Shown: positions 8,607 through 17,612, counted from the first letter of the stretch. The stretch is DNA of 64,000 nt from Bog-532 sp963830385 (GCA_963830385.1 CAWHMD010000008.1:682001-746000); one strand, 5' to 3'. Numbers and translations: made by a program. The notes: generated by a model not told the origin, from the sequence alone.

Positions 8607-11105
8607 TCACTGGCCGGCCTGCTCGACCACGGCGGCCCAGTCATCGAGCAGGGTCTGGGCGGTGTCCGCGTCGCTGCCCTCCGCCCACAGGTGGGTCACC
8701 GCTTCGGCCGGGTCGGGCAGCACCAGCACCCAGCCGAGATCGGGCTCGACCACCCGCACGCCGTCGGTGGTGTCCACCTCGCGGGTGCCGGCCGCCTCGA
8801 CCACCGTGCGCATCACGCTGCCCTTGGCCGCCCACGGGGTGGGGATCGAGCGCCGCAGCAGGTGGGCGTCGGGGATCCGGGCGTCGATCTGGCTCAGCGT
8901 CAGCCGGGTCCTGGCCACCAGGCCGATCAGCCGGGCGAAGGCAGCGATGCCGTCCACCGCGCGGGCGAACTCCGGCACCACGAACCCGCCGCGCCCGTCG
9001 GCGGCGAAGATCACATCCTCGGCCGCGGCCGCCTGGGTCAGCGCGTCCATCGAGGTCGGCGTCCAGTCCACCTCCACCCCGTGGAACCGGCACACCTGCT
9101 CGGCGACCCGGGTGGTGGTGACCGGCAGCGCCACCCGGCCGGTCTTGCGCTCGGCCGCCACCAGGTCGAGCACGACGAGCAGGGCCCGTTCGTCGCTGAC
9201 CATCTCGCCCTTCTCGTCCACGATCCGGATCCGCTCGCCGACCTGGTCGAACCGGACCCCGAACGACGCCCGCGACGACGACACCACCTCCGACAGCCGC
9301 TGCAGCCCGGCCCGGCGCTGGGCCACGGTCTCGGTCGGCAGCACCTCGTCCAGCCGGTTGTTGATCGTGAGCACGTCGATGCGGATCCGGCCGAGCAGGT
9401 TCGGCAGCACCAGCGAGGTGGTGCCGCCGGCGCAGTCGGCCACCACCTTCATGCCGGTCTCCTGCACCGTGTTCATGTTCACGCAGCGGAGCAGTTCCCG
9501 GGTGTACCACTCCACCACCCGGGGCGGGTAGGTCAGCTCGGCGATCTCACCGGGGAACGCGCGCCGGAACTCCTGCCGGGAGAACACCCGCTGCAGCTTG
9601 CGCTGGGCGGCCAGCGACAGCTCGGCGCCCCGCTCGTCCAGGAAGATGATGTCGATGGACTGGGGGTCGCCGGGGGTGGTGCGCAGCGCCACCCCGCCGC
9701 TGTAGTCGGTGCGGGCGGTCTCGAACCGGGCCACCGGCAGCGGCTGGGCCTCCAGGTCGACCACGTTGATCGCGCTGGCGTTGAGCGCCCCCTGGACCGC
9801 GCGCTTGAACGTGCGGGCCGCCCGGGACACGTCCCGGGAGGTGGTGACGGTCGAGCCCTTCTTCAGGGTGGTGGCGTAGGCGCTGGCCAGCCGGACGCAC
9901 AGCTCCGGGGTGACCTCCACGTTGATCAGGCCGGAGACCCCGCGCGGCCCGAACAGGGTGCGGCTGCCGCGGGACTCCCAGATCACGCTGTTGTTGACGA
10001 CCGCGCCCGCCTCGACCGTCTTGAACGGGTAGACCTTGACCGAGGCTGACAGGTAGGCCTCGGGCTCGATCACGCACTCGTCGCCCACCACCGCCGATTC
10101 CTCGATACGGGCCAGCCGCATGACGTCGGTGTTCTTGCCGATCACACAGCCGCGCAGGGTCACGCCCTGGCCCACGTAGACGTTGTTGTGGACCACCGCG
10201 CGGTGCAGGAACGCTCCCTCCTTGACCACCACGTTGCTGCCCACCACGGTGTACTCGCGCAGGTTCGCGCCCGCCTCGATCTTGGCGTAGTCACCGATGC
10301 AGAGCGGGCCGGTGAGCACCGCTTCCGGGTCGACCTCGGCCCCCTCGGCCACCCAGACCCGGGGCGAGACCTCGAACCCGGCGATGTCGGCCTGCACCCG
10401 CCCGGCCAGCACGTCGGCCTGGGCCTTCAGGTAGCTCTCGTGGGTGCCGACATCCTCCCAGTAGCCGTCGGAGATGTAGCCGAACAGCGGCGCCCCCCGC
10501 TTGAGCAGGGCCGGGAAGACGTCGGCGGACCAGTCCACCGACTCGCCGGTCGGCACCTCGGCCAGCACCTCGGGCTCCATCACGTAGATACCGGTGTTGA
10601 CGGTGTCGGAGAACACCTGCCCCCAGGTCGGCTTCTCCAGGAACCGCTGGATCCGCCCGTCCTCGTCGGCGATCACGATGCCGAACTCCAGCGGGTCCGG
10701 CACCCGGGTCAGGCCGACGGTGACCAGCGCGCCTTGTTCCTTATGAAAACGGACCATCGCGCTGAGGTCGATGTCGGTGAGGGCGTCACCGGAGATGACC
10801 AGGAACGGCTCGTCCAGCAGCGCGTCCTCAGCGTTCTTCACGCTGCCCGCGGTGCCGAGCGGCATCTCCTCGGTCGCGTACTGCAGCTCCATGCCGAAGT
10901 CTTCGCCGTCGCCGAAGTAGTTACGGACCAGCGCGGCGAGGAACTGTACGGTCACCACGGTGTCGGTGAACCCGTGCCGCCGCAGCAGCCGGAGCACGTG
11001 TTCCATGATCGGCCGGTTGGCCACGGGCAGCAGTGGCTTGGGCTGGTTGGCGGTCATCGGGCGCAGTCGCGTCCCTTCACCGCCTGCCATCACGACAGCC
11101 TTCAA
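8607..11105 (-). CDS. Mannose-1-phosphate guanylyltransferase / phosphomannomutase-like fusion
   Basis: The 832-residue product has three parts. Residues 1-235 are a sugar nucleotidyltransferase (KAVVMAGGEGTRLRPMTANQ). About 245-375 are left-handed beta-helix hexapeptide repeats (CIGDYAKIEAGANL, IGKNTDVMRLARIEESAVVG). About 380-832 are a phosphohexomutase-like module. The first domain should make an NDP-sugar, most likely GDP-mannose for glycan synthesis. The mutase part lacks the usual TASHNP phosphoserine loop (the equivalent stretch reads ALRTTPGDPQSID) and has no clear DGDxDR metal loop (ADGRGGF), so it may be structural or regulatory. It follows a CDP-alcohol transferase gene by 2 bp, suggesting one operon for a mannosylated lipid or wall component. 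Confidence 0.9.
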   Translation of the reverse strand: MKAVVMAGGEGTRLRPMTANQPKPLLPVANRPIMEHVLRLLRRHGFTDTVVTVQFLAALVRNYFGDGEDFGMELQYATEEMPLGTAGSVKNAEDALLDEPFLVISGDALTDIDLSAMVRFHKEQGALVTVGLTRVPDPLEFGIVIADEDGRIQRFLEKPTWGQVFSDTVNTGIYVMEPEVLAEVPTGESVDWSADVFPALLKRGAPLFGYISDGYWEDVGTHESYLKAQADVLAGRVQADIAGFEVSPRVWVAEGAEVDPEAVLTGPLCIGDYAKIEAGANLREYTVVGSNVVVKEGAFLHRAVVHNNVYVGQGVTLRGCVIGKNTDVMRLARIEESAVVGDECVIEPEAYLSASVKVYPFKTVEAGAVVNNSVIWESRGSRTLFGPRGVSGLINVEVTPELCVRLASAYATTLKKGSTVTTSRDVSRAARTFKRAVQGALNASAINVVDLEAQPLPVARFETARTDYSGGVALRTTPGDPQSIDIIFLDERGAELSLAAQRKLQRVFSRQEFRRAFPGEIAELTYPPRVVEWYTRELLRCVNMNTVQETGMKVVADCAGGTTSLVLPNLLGRIRIDVLTINNRLDEVLPTETVAQRRAGLQRLSEVVSSSRASFGVRFDQVGERIRIVDEKGEMVSDERALLVVLDLVAAERKTGRVALPVTTTRVAEQVCRFHGVEVDWTPTSMDALTQAAAAEDVIFAADGRGGFVVPEFARAVDGIAAFARLIGLVARTRLTLSQIDARIPDAHLLRRSIPTPWAAKGSVMRTVVEAAGTREVDTTDGVRVVEPDLGWVLVLPDPAEAVTHLWAEGSDADTAQTLLDDWAAVVEQAGQ

Positions 11106-11107
11106 CG

Positions 11108-11845
11108 CTACGCCGCTCCCTCCGATGTATGCGGTGCCCGGTCGTCAGGGCTCGGCTCGGCTGATCCGGTGAGCAGATCGCGGGCCTGGATCACGTAGAG
11201 GGCCGCCGCCCACCAGTACAACGCGGTGCCCCAGATGGCGAACGCCCACCCGATGATCCGGGTGACCTCGCCCAGGTTCCCCGCGTACGTTCCGAGGAGC
11301 AGCAATGGAAATGCGTATAGAAGGCAAAGAGTAGCTGTTTTCCCCACAAAGCTAACCTGCAGGGTGCCGAAGCCGAGCTTGCGCTTGAGGAGCGCCAGCG
11401 CCCCGGCCACCATCAGCTCCCGGACCGCGAGCAGGGCGACCAGCCACCACGGGATGATGTTCCGCACCGCCAGCGCGATCAGCGTGGCCGCGATATACAG
11501 CCGGTCGGCGGCCGGGTCGAGCGCCTCCCCCAGCCGGCTCTGCTGGTTGAACGCCCGCGCGATCTTCCCGTCCAGCCAGTCGGTGGCGGCCGACGCGATC
11601 AGCAGGACCACCGCCCAGGCGTCCAGGTGCGGGCCGAGCACCAGCCAGAGGAAGAGCGGAACGCCGAGCAGGCGGAGGCCGCTGAGGCCGTTGGGGATGG
11701 TGAGGATGCGGTCCCGGTTCCCCGGCCCGGGCTGATCAGACTCAGGGTGATCAGGCTCCGGGTGTGCTGGCTCGCCAGCTGCGGGAAGACCGGATTCGGC
11801 CGCGTTTCCACCGCTCCCCTTACCGCCCCCACGGATCTGGCCCAC
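11108..11845 (-). CDS. CDP-alcohol phosphatidyltransferase family membrane protein
   Basis: This 245-residue integral membrane protein carries the complete CDP-alcohol signature D-x2-DG-x2-AR-x8-G-x3-D-x3-D (DWLDGKIAR ... GEALDPAAD) near residues 88-113, and about five further hydrophobic helices. The family transfers a phosphatidyl group from CDP-diacylglycerol to an alcohol such as glycerol-3-phosphate or inositol phosphate. Which alcohol is used cannot be read from the sequence. The first 45 residues are Pro/Glu/Gly-rich and probably cytoplasmic. It is two bases upstream of the nucleotidyltransferase gene and almost certainly co-transcribed. Confidence 0.92.
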   Translation of the reverse strand: MGQIRGGGKGSGGNAAESGLPAAGEPAHPEPDHPESDQPGPGNRDRILTIPNGLSGLRLLGVPLFLWLVLGPHLDAWAVVLLIASAATDWLDGKIARAFNQQSRLGEALDPAADRLYIAATLIALAVRNIIPWWLVALLAVRELMVAGALALLKRKLGFGTLQVSFVGKTATLCLLYAFPLLLLGTYAGNLGEVTRIIGWAFAIWGTALYWWAAALYVIQARDLLTGSAEPSPDDRAPHTSEGAA

Positions 11846-12072
11846 GCCGCGACCTTACCTGGCGCCCCGCCCCACCTCCCCGCCTGGCGTGGCCGCATCC
11901 ACTTCCCCTCCGTGAAAGTGACCGTAAATGTTCATGCTCCGGCCGCTGTCCGTTTCGGGTGGCTGCGAGCTGGAGTGGCTTGGGGGGCCGCTGGAGCTGA
12001 GAGGGGTGGAGCGGCGGGCAAGGCGCATGTGCTCAGGGTGACTCGTGGGTCGCGGGTGCCGGGACACGCTGG

Positions 12073-12969
12073 TCAGCGGGGGTGGTAGCTGGTGATGTCG
12101 AAGACAGCGGTTACTTCGAGGGGGGCGGGGAGGGCGGCCAGCCGGGTCTGGGTGACGGCGGGGCTGGTGTGGTGGGCCGAGGGGCCCATGGCGATGAGGG
12201 TGGCGGCCTCGGGGCGGGTCAGGTGGAGGGGGATCGTGAGAGTGCGCCGGGCTGCCTGGGTGAAATACGGGCCGAGGGTGGCGGACAGGCGGCTGTCCTT
12301 ATCCTCGTCGACGGTGAGCAGGGACGCCGGGGCGATCAGCTCGGCGAGGTGGGCCTCGGCGGGAGTCACCACGATGAGGGTGCCGCCCGGGCGCAGGACG
12401 CGATGGAACTCGGCGGCGTTGCGGGGGGCGAACACGTTGAGGATGAGCGAGACCGCCCCGGAGCGGACCGGGAACGGCTGCCAGGTGTCCCAGGCGACGG
12501 CGCCGATGCCGGGGCCGGCCCGGGCCGCCCGGCGCAGGGCGCGGGCGGAGATGTCCATGGCCAGGCCGGCCGCCGATCCCCCGCCGGTTCCCGCCTCGGC
12601 TCCGGGCGCGGAACCCAGCGCGCGCAGCACCGCCGCCAGGTAGTAGCCGGTGCCCGCGCCCGCGTCCAGCACGGCCCCGGCCCCGGCCCCGGCTCCGGCT
12701 CCGGCGTCGGCTCGGGCGCTGACGGCCAGGCCGGCCACTGCCTCCGCCAGCGGTGCGTAGTGCCCGGCGTCGAGGAAATCAGCCCGGGCCGCCACCATTT
12801 CGGCGGTGTCGGCCGTGCCCGGCCGGGTGCCGCCGGGCATCAGGTTGACGTAGCCCTGGCGGGCGACGTCGAAGCTGTGCCCGATGGCGCACCGCAGGCT
12901 CTGCCCGGTCAGCGTGAACGAGGCCGCGCAGACCGGGCAGACGAGCAGCCCGGCGACGTCCGCGAGCAG
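12073..12969 (-). CDS. rlmA: 23S rRNA (guanine-N1)-methyltransferase, RlmA/TlrB type, apparent CTG start
   Basis: The frame encodes a complete RlmA-type protein: an N-terminal zinc finger (LLVCPVCAASF, then SLRCAIGHSFD, giving C-x2-C, C, H), the linker ARQGYVNLMPGG, a Rossmann SAM site (VLDAGAGTGYY) and a family-like C-terminus. RlmA/TlrB methylates G745 or G748 of 23S rRNA helix 35. No ATG, GTG or TTG exists in frame before the zinc finger; the only plausible initiator is CTG 12969-12967, giving M-LADVAGLLVCPVC, one base after the stop of the upstream MetE-like gene. Starting at ATG 12840 would delete the zinc finger. A low-complexity (Ala-Gly)n run precedes the SAM motif. Function is well supported; start is inferred. 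Confidence 0.85.
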   Translation of the reverse strand: MLADVAGLLVCPVCAASFTLTGQSLRCAIGHSFDVARQGYVNLMPGGTRPGTADTAEMVAARADFLDAGHYAPLAEAVAGLAVSARADAGAGAGAGAGAVLDAGAGTGYYLAAVLRALGSAPGAEAGTGGGSAAGLAMDISARALRRAARAGPGIGAVAWDTWQPFPVRSGAVSLILNVFAPRNAAEFHRVLRPGGTLIVVTPAEAHLAELIAPASLLTVDEDKDSRLSATLGPYFTQAARRTLTIPLHLTRPEAATLIAMGPSAHHTSPAVTQTRLAALPAPLEVTAVFDITSYHPR

Positions 12970-12970
12970 G

Positions 12971-14086
12971 TCAGTCGCCCCACACGTCGCGGGCGACGTC
13001 GACGATCAGGCGGAGCTTGGCGATCTCCTCGTCGTAGGTCAGCACGTTGCCTTCCACGGTCGAGGAGAACCCGCACTGCGGCGACAGGCACAGCTGGTCC
13101 AGCGGCACGTAGTGGGAGGCCTCGTCGATGCGCCGCTTGAGCTGGTCCGGGTCCTCGAGCTGGCCGCTCTTGGTGGTGACCAGTCCGAGCACGACCATTT
13201 TGCCCTTGGGCACGAACCGCAGCGGCTCGAAGCCGCCGGAGCGGGCGTCGTCGTACTCCAGGAAGAACCCGTCCACGTTGAGCTCGCTGAACAGCGCCTC
13301 GGCCACGAAGTCGTAGCTGCCCTCGGCCGCCCAGGAGGACCGGAAGTTCCCGCGGCACATGTGGGTGGTGACGGCCATCCCGTCCGGCTTGCCGGCCAGC
13401 GCGTTGTTGATCTGCTTGATGTAGCGCAGGTGCAGATGGTCGGCGTCGTCGCCGCGCTGGGCGATCTCGGCCCGCTGGGCCGGGTCGTTCAGGTAGGCCA
13501 GGCTGGTGTCGTCGAACTGGAGGTACTGGCAGCCGAGCGCCCCGAGGCGCCGCACTTCCTCGGCGTAGGCGGCCGACAGGTCGGACCAGAATTCCTCGAT
13601 GTCCGGGTAGACGTCGGTGTCGATGGCGGCCGGGCCACCCCGGTAGTGGACCATGTTCGGCGAGGGGATGGTGAGCTTCGGGATGGCCGACTTGACCTGG
13701 GACTGCAGGTAGACGAAGGCGTCTTCGAAGATCGTCTGGTTCAGCCGGACCTTGCTGTCGATCCGCAGGGCCGCGAAGGCGGCCTCCAGGTCCCCGCTGG
13801 CGTTGCGGAAGTTGACGGTGATGTTGCCCGGGACCTTGGTGATCCCGCCCAGACTGTAGATGAAGTCCATGTGCCAGGACGCACGGCGGAACTCGCCGTC
13901 GGTGGCGGACTGCAGGCCGATCTCTTCCTGCATGGCCACCACGTCGGTGATCGCCTCGTCCTCGACGGCCCGCAGGTCATCGGCGGACAGGCGGCCAGCC
14001 GCGAACTCGTCCCGGGCCTGCAGCAGGCGGGGCGGGCGCAGCAGGCTTCCCACGTGGTCGGCACGGAACGGCGGTGTGGCGCGCAT
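12971..14086 (-). CDS. MetE C-terminal-like methionine synthase family protein
   Basis: The 371-residue protein resembles the stand-alone C-terminal domain of cobalamin-independent methionine synthase (YxjG/YxjH-like). It has the opening RADHVGSLLRPPRLLQARD, a mid-domain QFDDTSLAYL stretch, a zinc-site HMCRGNF (His/Cys) and a late Cys in LSPQCGFSS, matching the zinc ligands of the family. Such proteins transfer methyl groups to homocysteine or related thiols; the true methyl donor is unknown. ATG 14086 is preferred over the 14122 frame start because AGGGGG lies four bases upstream. It is directly followed by the rlmA-like gene, which appears translationally coupled. Confidence 0.87.
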   Translation of the reverse strand: MRATPPFRADHVGSLLRPPRLLQARDEFAAGRLSADDLRAVEDEAITDVVAMQEEIGLQSATDGEFRRASWHMDFIYSLGGITKVPGNITVNFRNASGDLEAAFAALRIDSKVRLNQTIFEDAFVYLQSQVKSAIPKLTIPSPNMVHYRGGPAAIDTDVYPDIEEFWSDLSAAYAEEVRRLGALGCQYLQFDDTSLAYLNDPAQRAEIAQRGDDADHLHLRYIKQINNALAGKPDGMAVTTHMCRGNFRSSWAAEGSYDFVAEALFSELNVDGFFLEYDDARSGGFEPLRFVPKGKMVVLGLVTTKSGQLEDPDQLKRRIDEASHYVPLDQLCLSPQCGFSSTVEGNVLTYDEEIAKLRLIVDVARDVWGD

Positions 14087-14174
14087 CGGACCCCCTTCGG
14101 AAGCGGTACTCCGCGCGAGCATAACGCCGGCCGCACGGGCCGGCCCGGCGGCCCTGCCCGCCAGGCACGGCCGG

Positions 14175-15572
14175 TCAGGCCGGCTGGCCGGCTTCGCGGT
14201 CCTGGCGGGCCGACGAACGGCCGGCCTGGCCGTCCGGGGCGGGCTGGCGCCAGATCCGCCAGGCGGTGAACGCCAGCAGGAACAGCAGGGCCAGACCGGC
14301 CAGGATGTAGGCGTTCCCGGTCAGCAGCTCGTGCCCGTACCAGTGGTACTCGACGTAGGAGGGCTGATCGCCGTGCTGGTAGTAGGTCAGCGGGTCGGTC
14401 TGCGGCGGCTGCCAGATGATGCCGAGGGAGAACGCGCCCAGGTCGGTCGGCTCGCTCCACAAGCTGCCGGGCCAGGCGCCGAACAGCGCGACGATCCCCA
14501 CCCCGGTGGCCGCCCAGAAGGCCGCGCGCCAGCGCGAAGTCCGCCACGCCCGCACCGCGTAGTGCCCGGCCACGGCCACGCCCGGCGCGATCCACACCCA
14601 GTGATGGTCCCAGCTGATCGGGGACAGCAGCAGGCCGGTCAGGGCAGCGGTCAGCAGGCCCACCATCTGGTAGCCGCGGCGGTCGAACACGGCCGCGGTG
14701 ACCAGGCCGATGACGCCGCAGATGACCGCGGCCACGGCCCACTCCTTGCCCGACCCGGCGATGCTGCCGGACAGCCGGGCGATCAGGCCGCGCAGCGACT
14801 GGTTGCCGGACCAGGCGGTGAACCCGGTCCGACCGCCCTGGAGGAACAGGCCGTGGAACCACCACCTGACCGAGGCGTGCCGCTGGATGACGAAGCCGGC
14901 CAGGATGGTGAACGCGAACCCGGCCGTCGCCACCGCCGCCTGCCGGTACTTCCTGGCCAGCAGCAGGTACGGGATGAACACCAGCGGGGTCAGCTTGATG
15001 CCGGCCGCGATGCCCACGCCGAAGCCCTTCCACCAGCGGCTGCGGGCGGTGTCGGGCTGGGTCAGGTCCCAGATGATCAAGGCCATCAGCACCAGGTTGA
15101 CCTGGCCCAGGTACAGGGTGCGGATGACCGGCTCGGTCCAGAACACCAGACCCGCGGCCAGCAGGGTCGCGCCCGCGCGGACCATCCGGCTGGAATAGCC
15201 GAGGCCGCGGAAGGTGTACCAGAGGGCCGCGACCAGGGCCACGATGTTGACCGCGACCGACAGCTTGGGCAGCACCCCCCAGGGGATGAACGACACCACC
15301 GCGAACACGATCGCCGCGAACGGGGTGTAGGTGAACTTGAGGCCCAGGTTGCCGTAGCCACTCCACTGGTACAGCGGCGCGTAGACCCTGGGATTGAAGT
15401 CGGGCCGGATCTCACGGACAATAAGGCCACCCGACCGGTAGACCGCGAGGTCGACCGGATCCAGCGTCCAGCTGGCCGGGTGGATGATGCCGTAGACGAC
15501 GTACAGCGCGACGGCCAGGACGAATGCGCCCGCGCCGGCGGCCAGCAGGGGGCGGGCGGGGACCGACTTCAC
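14175..15572 (-). CDS. GT87 family integral membrane glycosyltransferase (DUF2029)
   Basis: This 465-residue protein has about ten hydrophobic segments. Characteristic GT87 features are the short periplasmic acid motif after TM1 (LDPVDLAVYRSGG), the GNQSLRGLIARL motif around residue 260 and a WDHHWVWIAPG segment. The family includes polyprenyl-phosphate-mannose-dependent mannosyltransferases of mycobacterial lipoglycans; the acceptor here is unknown. The C-terminal tail is polar and Arg/Gln-rich. With the nucleotidyltransferase and CDP-alcohol transferase genes about 3 kb away it may belong to envelope glycolipid synthesis, but it is not in one operon with them. Confidence 0.88.
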   Translation of the reverse strand: MKSVPARPLLAAGAGAFVLAVALYVVYGIIHPASWTLDPVDLAVYRSGGLIVREIRPDFNPRVYAPLYQWSGYGNLGLKFTYTPFAAIVFAVVSFIPWGVLPKLSVAVNIVALVAALWYTFRGLGYSSRMVRAGATLLAAGLVFWTEPVIRTLYLGQVNLVLMALIIWDLTQPDTARSRWWKGFGVGIAAGIKLTPLVFIPYLLLARKYRQAAVATAGFAFTILAGFVIQRHASVRWWFHGLFLQGGRTGFTAWSGNQSLRGLIARLSGSIAGSGKEWAVAAVICGVIGLVTAAVFDRRGYQMVGLLTAALTGLLLSPISWDHHWVWIAPGVAVAGHYAVRAWRTSRWRAAFWAATGVGIVALFGAWPGSLWSEPTDLGAFSLGIIWQPPQTDPLTYYQHGDQPSYVEYHWYGHELLTGNAYILAGLALLFLLAFTAWRIWRQPAPDGQAGRSSARQDREAGQPA

Positions 15573-15632
15573 CCGGCAACCCTACCGTTTGCGGGCACCT
15601 CGCGCCGGGGCTGCTACGACATGCGATAGTGG

Positions 15633-16535
15633 TTGAGGCAAACCCCGACGCCAGGAGGTGAAGCGGCCATCAGCGGAGTGCAGCAGCTGGTCTTTTCCGG
15701 CCCGCTCATCCTGGCCGTGCCGGTGGCCGCCGCCGCGGGCGCGATCACGTTCATCTCCCCCTGCTGCCTGCCCCTGGTGCCCGGGTACCTGGCCTACGCG
15801 ACCGGCATGTCGGGCAGCGACGTGCAGGACTCGCGCGGGCAGGTGGCCACCCCGGACGAGGCGGCCGCGACGGCGCAGGCCGGTGGAGGTACCGCCGTGG
15901 CGACCGCCGCCACGGTGAGCACGGCGGCCCCGGCCCGGCCGAGCCGGGGCCGGACGATCGCGGGCACGATGCTGTTCATCCTCGGGTTCTCGGCCCTGTT
16001 CGCCACCTACGGCGCGGCCTCCGGCAGCCTGGGCGGCAGCCTGCTGGCCCACCACCAGACCGGTGTCACCCAGGTGCTGGGCGCGGTCACGATCGTCCTC
16101 GGCCTGCTGTTCGCCGGCCTGCTGGACCGGTTCTCGTTCGCGGGCCGGGTGCTGCGCCCGTCGCTGCGGCCGCGGGCCGGCCTGGCCGGGGCGCCGCTGC
16201 TGGGGGTGATGTTCGGCCTGGGCTGGACACCGTGCATCGGTCCCACCCTGGCGACCGTGCTGGCTTTGTCCACGACCACCGGGACCGCGGCCCGGGGTGC
16301 GTTCCTGGCCTTCATCTACGGCCTCGGCCTGGGCATCCCGTTCCTGATCGTGTCGGTGGCCTTCCAGCGCAGCATGCGGGTGTTCGGCTATGCCCGGCGG
16401 CACGCGCGCCTGGTGACCAGGATCGGCGGCGCGCTGCTGGTCGTGGTGGGCGTGCTCGAAGTATCGGGCGCCTGGGCCTCGGCCATGACCTGGCTGAAGA
16501 TCCACTGGATCGGCGGCTACCAGCCCCCGCTGTAA
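15633..16535 (+). CDS. CcdA/DsbD-type cytochrome c biogenesis membrane protein
   Basis: The 300-residue frame encodes a six-helix CcdA-like protein with the two membrane Cys motifs FISPCCLPLVPGYL and LGWTPCIGPTLATVLAL that carry electrons from thioredoxin to extracytoplasmic thiols. A roughly 45-residue Ala/Thr-rich loop sits after TM1, which is unusual. The start is uncertain. The frame begins at TTG 15633, an ideal AGGAGG (15653-15658) precedes ATC 15669 by 10 nt, and the next standard start is GTG 15678, 19 nt after the AGGAGG. The neighbouring gene is convergent and unrelated, and no ResB or ResC follows. Confidence 0.88.
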   Translation: MRQTPTPGGEAAISGVQQLVFSGPLILAVPVAAAAGAITFISPCCLPLVPGYLAYATGMSGSDVQDSRGQVATPDEAAATAQAGGGTAVATAATVSTAAPARPSRGRTIAGTMLFILGFSALFATYGAASGSLGGSLLAHHQTGVTQVLGAVTIVLGLLFAGLLDRFSFAGRVLRPSLRPRAGLAGAPLLGVMFGLGWTPCIGPTLATVLALSTTTGTAARGAFLAFIYGLGLGIPFLIVSVAFQRSMRVFGYARRHARLVTRIGGALLVVVGVLEVSGAWASAMTWLKIHWIGGYQPPL

Positions 16536-16557
16536 CAGCTGTTCGACGGCAACGCGC

Positions 16558-17376
16558 TCAGCGGCGCGGCCCTCGCACCGGCGGGGCGGTACCCGCCGCG
16601 GTCGCGCCCCGGCCGCCGCCACCACGCTGCTTCTTCACGCCCCGGCCGTTGGCGGCGGGCCTGGTCTCGGCTCTGGTGGCCGGGGTGGCCGCCGCGACCA
16701 GCGCCTCCAGCAGCCGCAGGTCGTCGCCCTCTTCGGGGTGCCACTGGATACCGACCGCGAACCGGTGGCCGTCCAGCTCGAGCGCCTCGATGACCTGATC
16801 GTCGGCCCAGGCCACGGTGGTCAGGCCCTCGCCGGGCCGGTGAACCGCCTGGTGGTGCAGGGCCGGCACCCGGACCTTGCCACCGAGCAGCTTGCCGAGC
16901 GTGCTGGTGGCGTTGAGGTTGACGTCGTGCTGGCTCATCCTGGCGGTGCCGGCCGCGTGCCCGCTGTGGCCGACCGCCTCCGGCAGGTACTGGATCAGCG
17001 TGCCGCCGCGGGCCACGTTGAGCACGTGCAGACCGCGGCCGATGGCCAGGACCGGCAGGTCCGCCTCGATCGCGGCGCGCACCAGCGCCACCTCGAACCG
17101 GTCGCGGCGGCGGTCGGGGGCGTCGGTCTGCTCGTGCGGCTCGGCCTCGTACAGGGCCGGGTTGACGTCCGTCCCGCCGGTCAGGACCAGCCCGTCCAGC
17201 CCCACGATCAGCACGGCCACGCTCTCCGGCGGCACCGGCGGCAGGATGACCGGGGTGCCGCCGGCGCGCTCGACGGCCCGGGTATAGGTGAGCGGGGACA
17301 GCACAGCCTCGCGAACCCAGTCGCCCCAGTGCGCGGCCTCGAGCTGACCGGTGATCCCAATGAGCGGGCGGGCCAT
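16558..17376 (-). CDS. Class I glutamine amidotransferase-like protein (PuuD/C26 family) lacking the catalytic Cys
   Basis: From ATG 17376 (AGGAGG seven bases upstream) the protein is 272 residues with the gamma-glutamyl-GABA hydrolase fold: RPLIGITGQ start, LVLTGGTDVNPALY oxyanion loop and GIQWHPEE with the catalytic His and Glu. The nucleophile elbow, normally ICRGxQ, reads LAIGRGLHVLNVARGG, so glycine replaces the nucleophilic cysteine. The other conserved residues are kept, which suggests a folded non-hydrolytic relative (binding or regulatory) rather than random decay. The tail of about 35 residues is Gly/Arg-rich and basic. It is transcribed divergently from flavohemoglobin. Confidence 0.82.
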   Translation of the reverse strand: MARPLIGITGQLEAAHWGDWVREAVLSPLTYTRAVERAGGTPVILPPVPPESVAVLIVGLDGLVLTGGTDVNPALYEAEPHEQTDAPDRRRDRFEVALVRAAIEADLPVLAIGRGLHVLNVARGGTLIQYLPEAVGHSGHAAGTARMSQHDVNLNATSTLGKLLGGKVRVPALHHQAVHRPGEGLTTVAWADDQVIEALELDGHRFAVGIQWHPEEGDDLRLLEALVAAATPATRAETRPAANGRGVKKQRGGGGRGATAAGTAPPVRGPRR

Positions 17377-17496
17377 GCACCCCTCCTGCGGTGTTGGTCG
17401 CGAATGTCCAACTGGTCGCTTAACGTTCCGCTGCCCATCATGGTCCATCGGCACGTCCCCGGGTCAACGGCTTGCGAAAGTTCACGTCAAAGCCTT

Positions 17497-17523
17497 GGCG
17501 AGCCCGGCCAGGCCGGGCTCGCC
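17497..17523. repeat. Perfect 13-bp GC inverted repeat
   Basis: GGCGAGCCCGGCC and its exact reverse complement are separated by one base in the divergent space between the amidotransferase-like and flavohemoglobin genes. Position upstream of both genes argues against a terminator for either; it could be an operator or a cruciform/stem in a leader. Function is unknown. Confidence 0.6.
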
Positions 17524-17612
17524 GGCCAGGGCCGGGCGGGAACACCGGGCCGCGGCGGAAATCGGCATCCGGTCCCTAAACACATTAATGGGACCAAACC
17601 ACTTAAGGCAGT

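Noticed and set aside
13741..15366. 541-codon minus-strand frame over the GT87 gene
   Set aside because: Out-of-frame shadow of GT87 and the MetE-like gene; Pro/Arg-rich without structure.
17497..17523. Intrinsic terminator
   Set aside because: It lies upstream of both divergent neighbours and has no T-run, so termination of either gene is not sensible.
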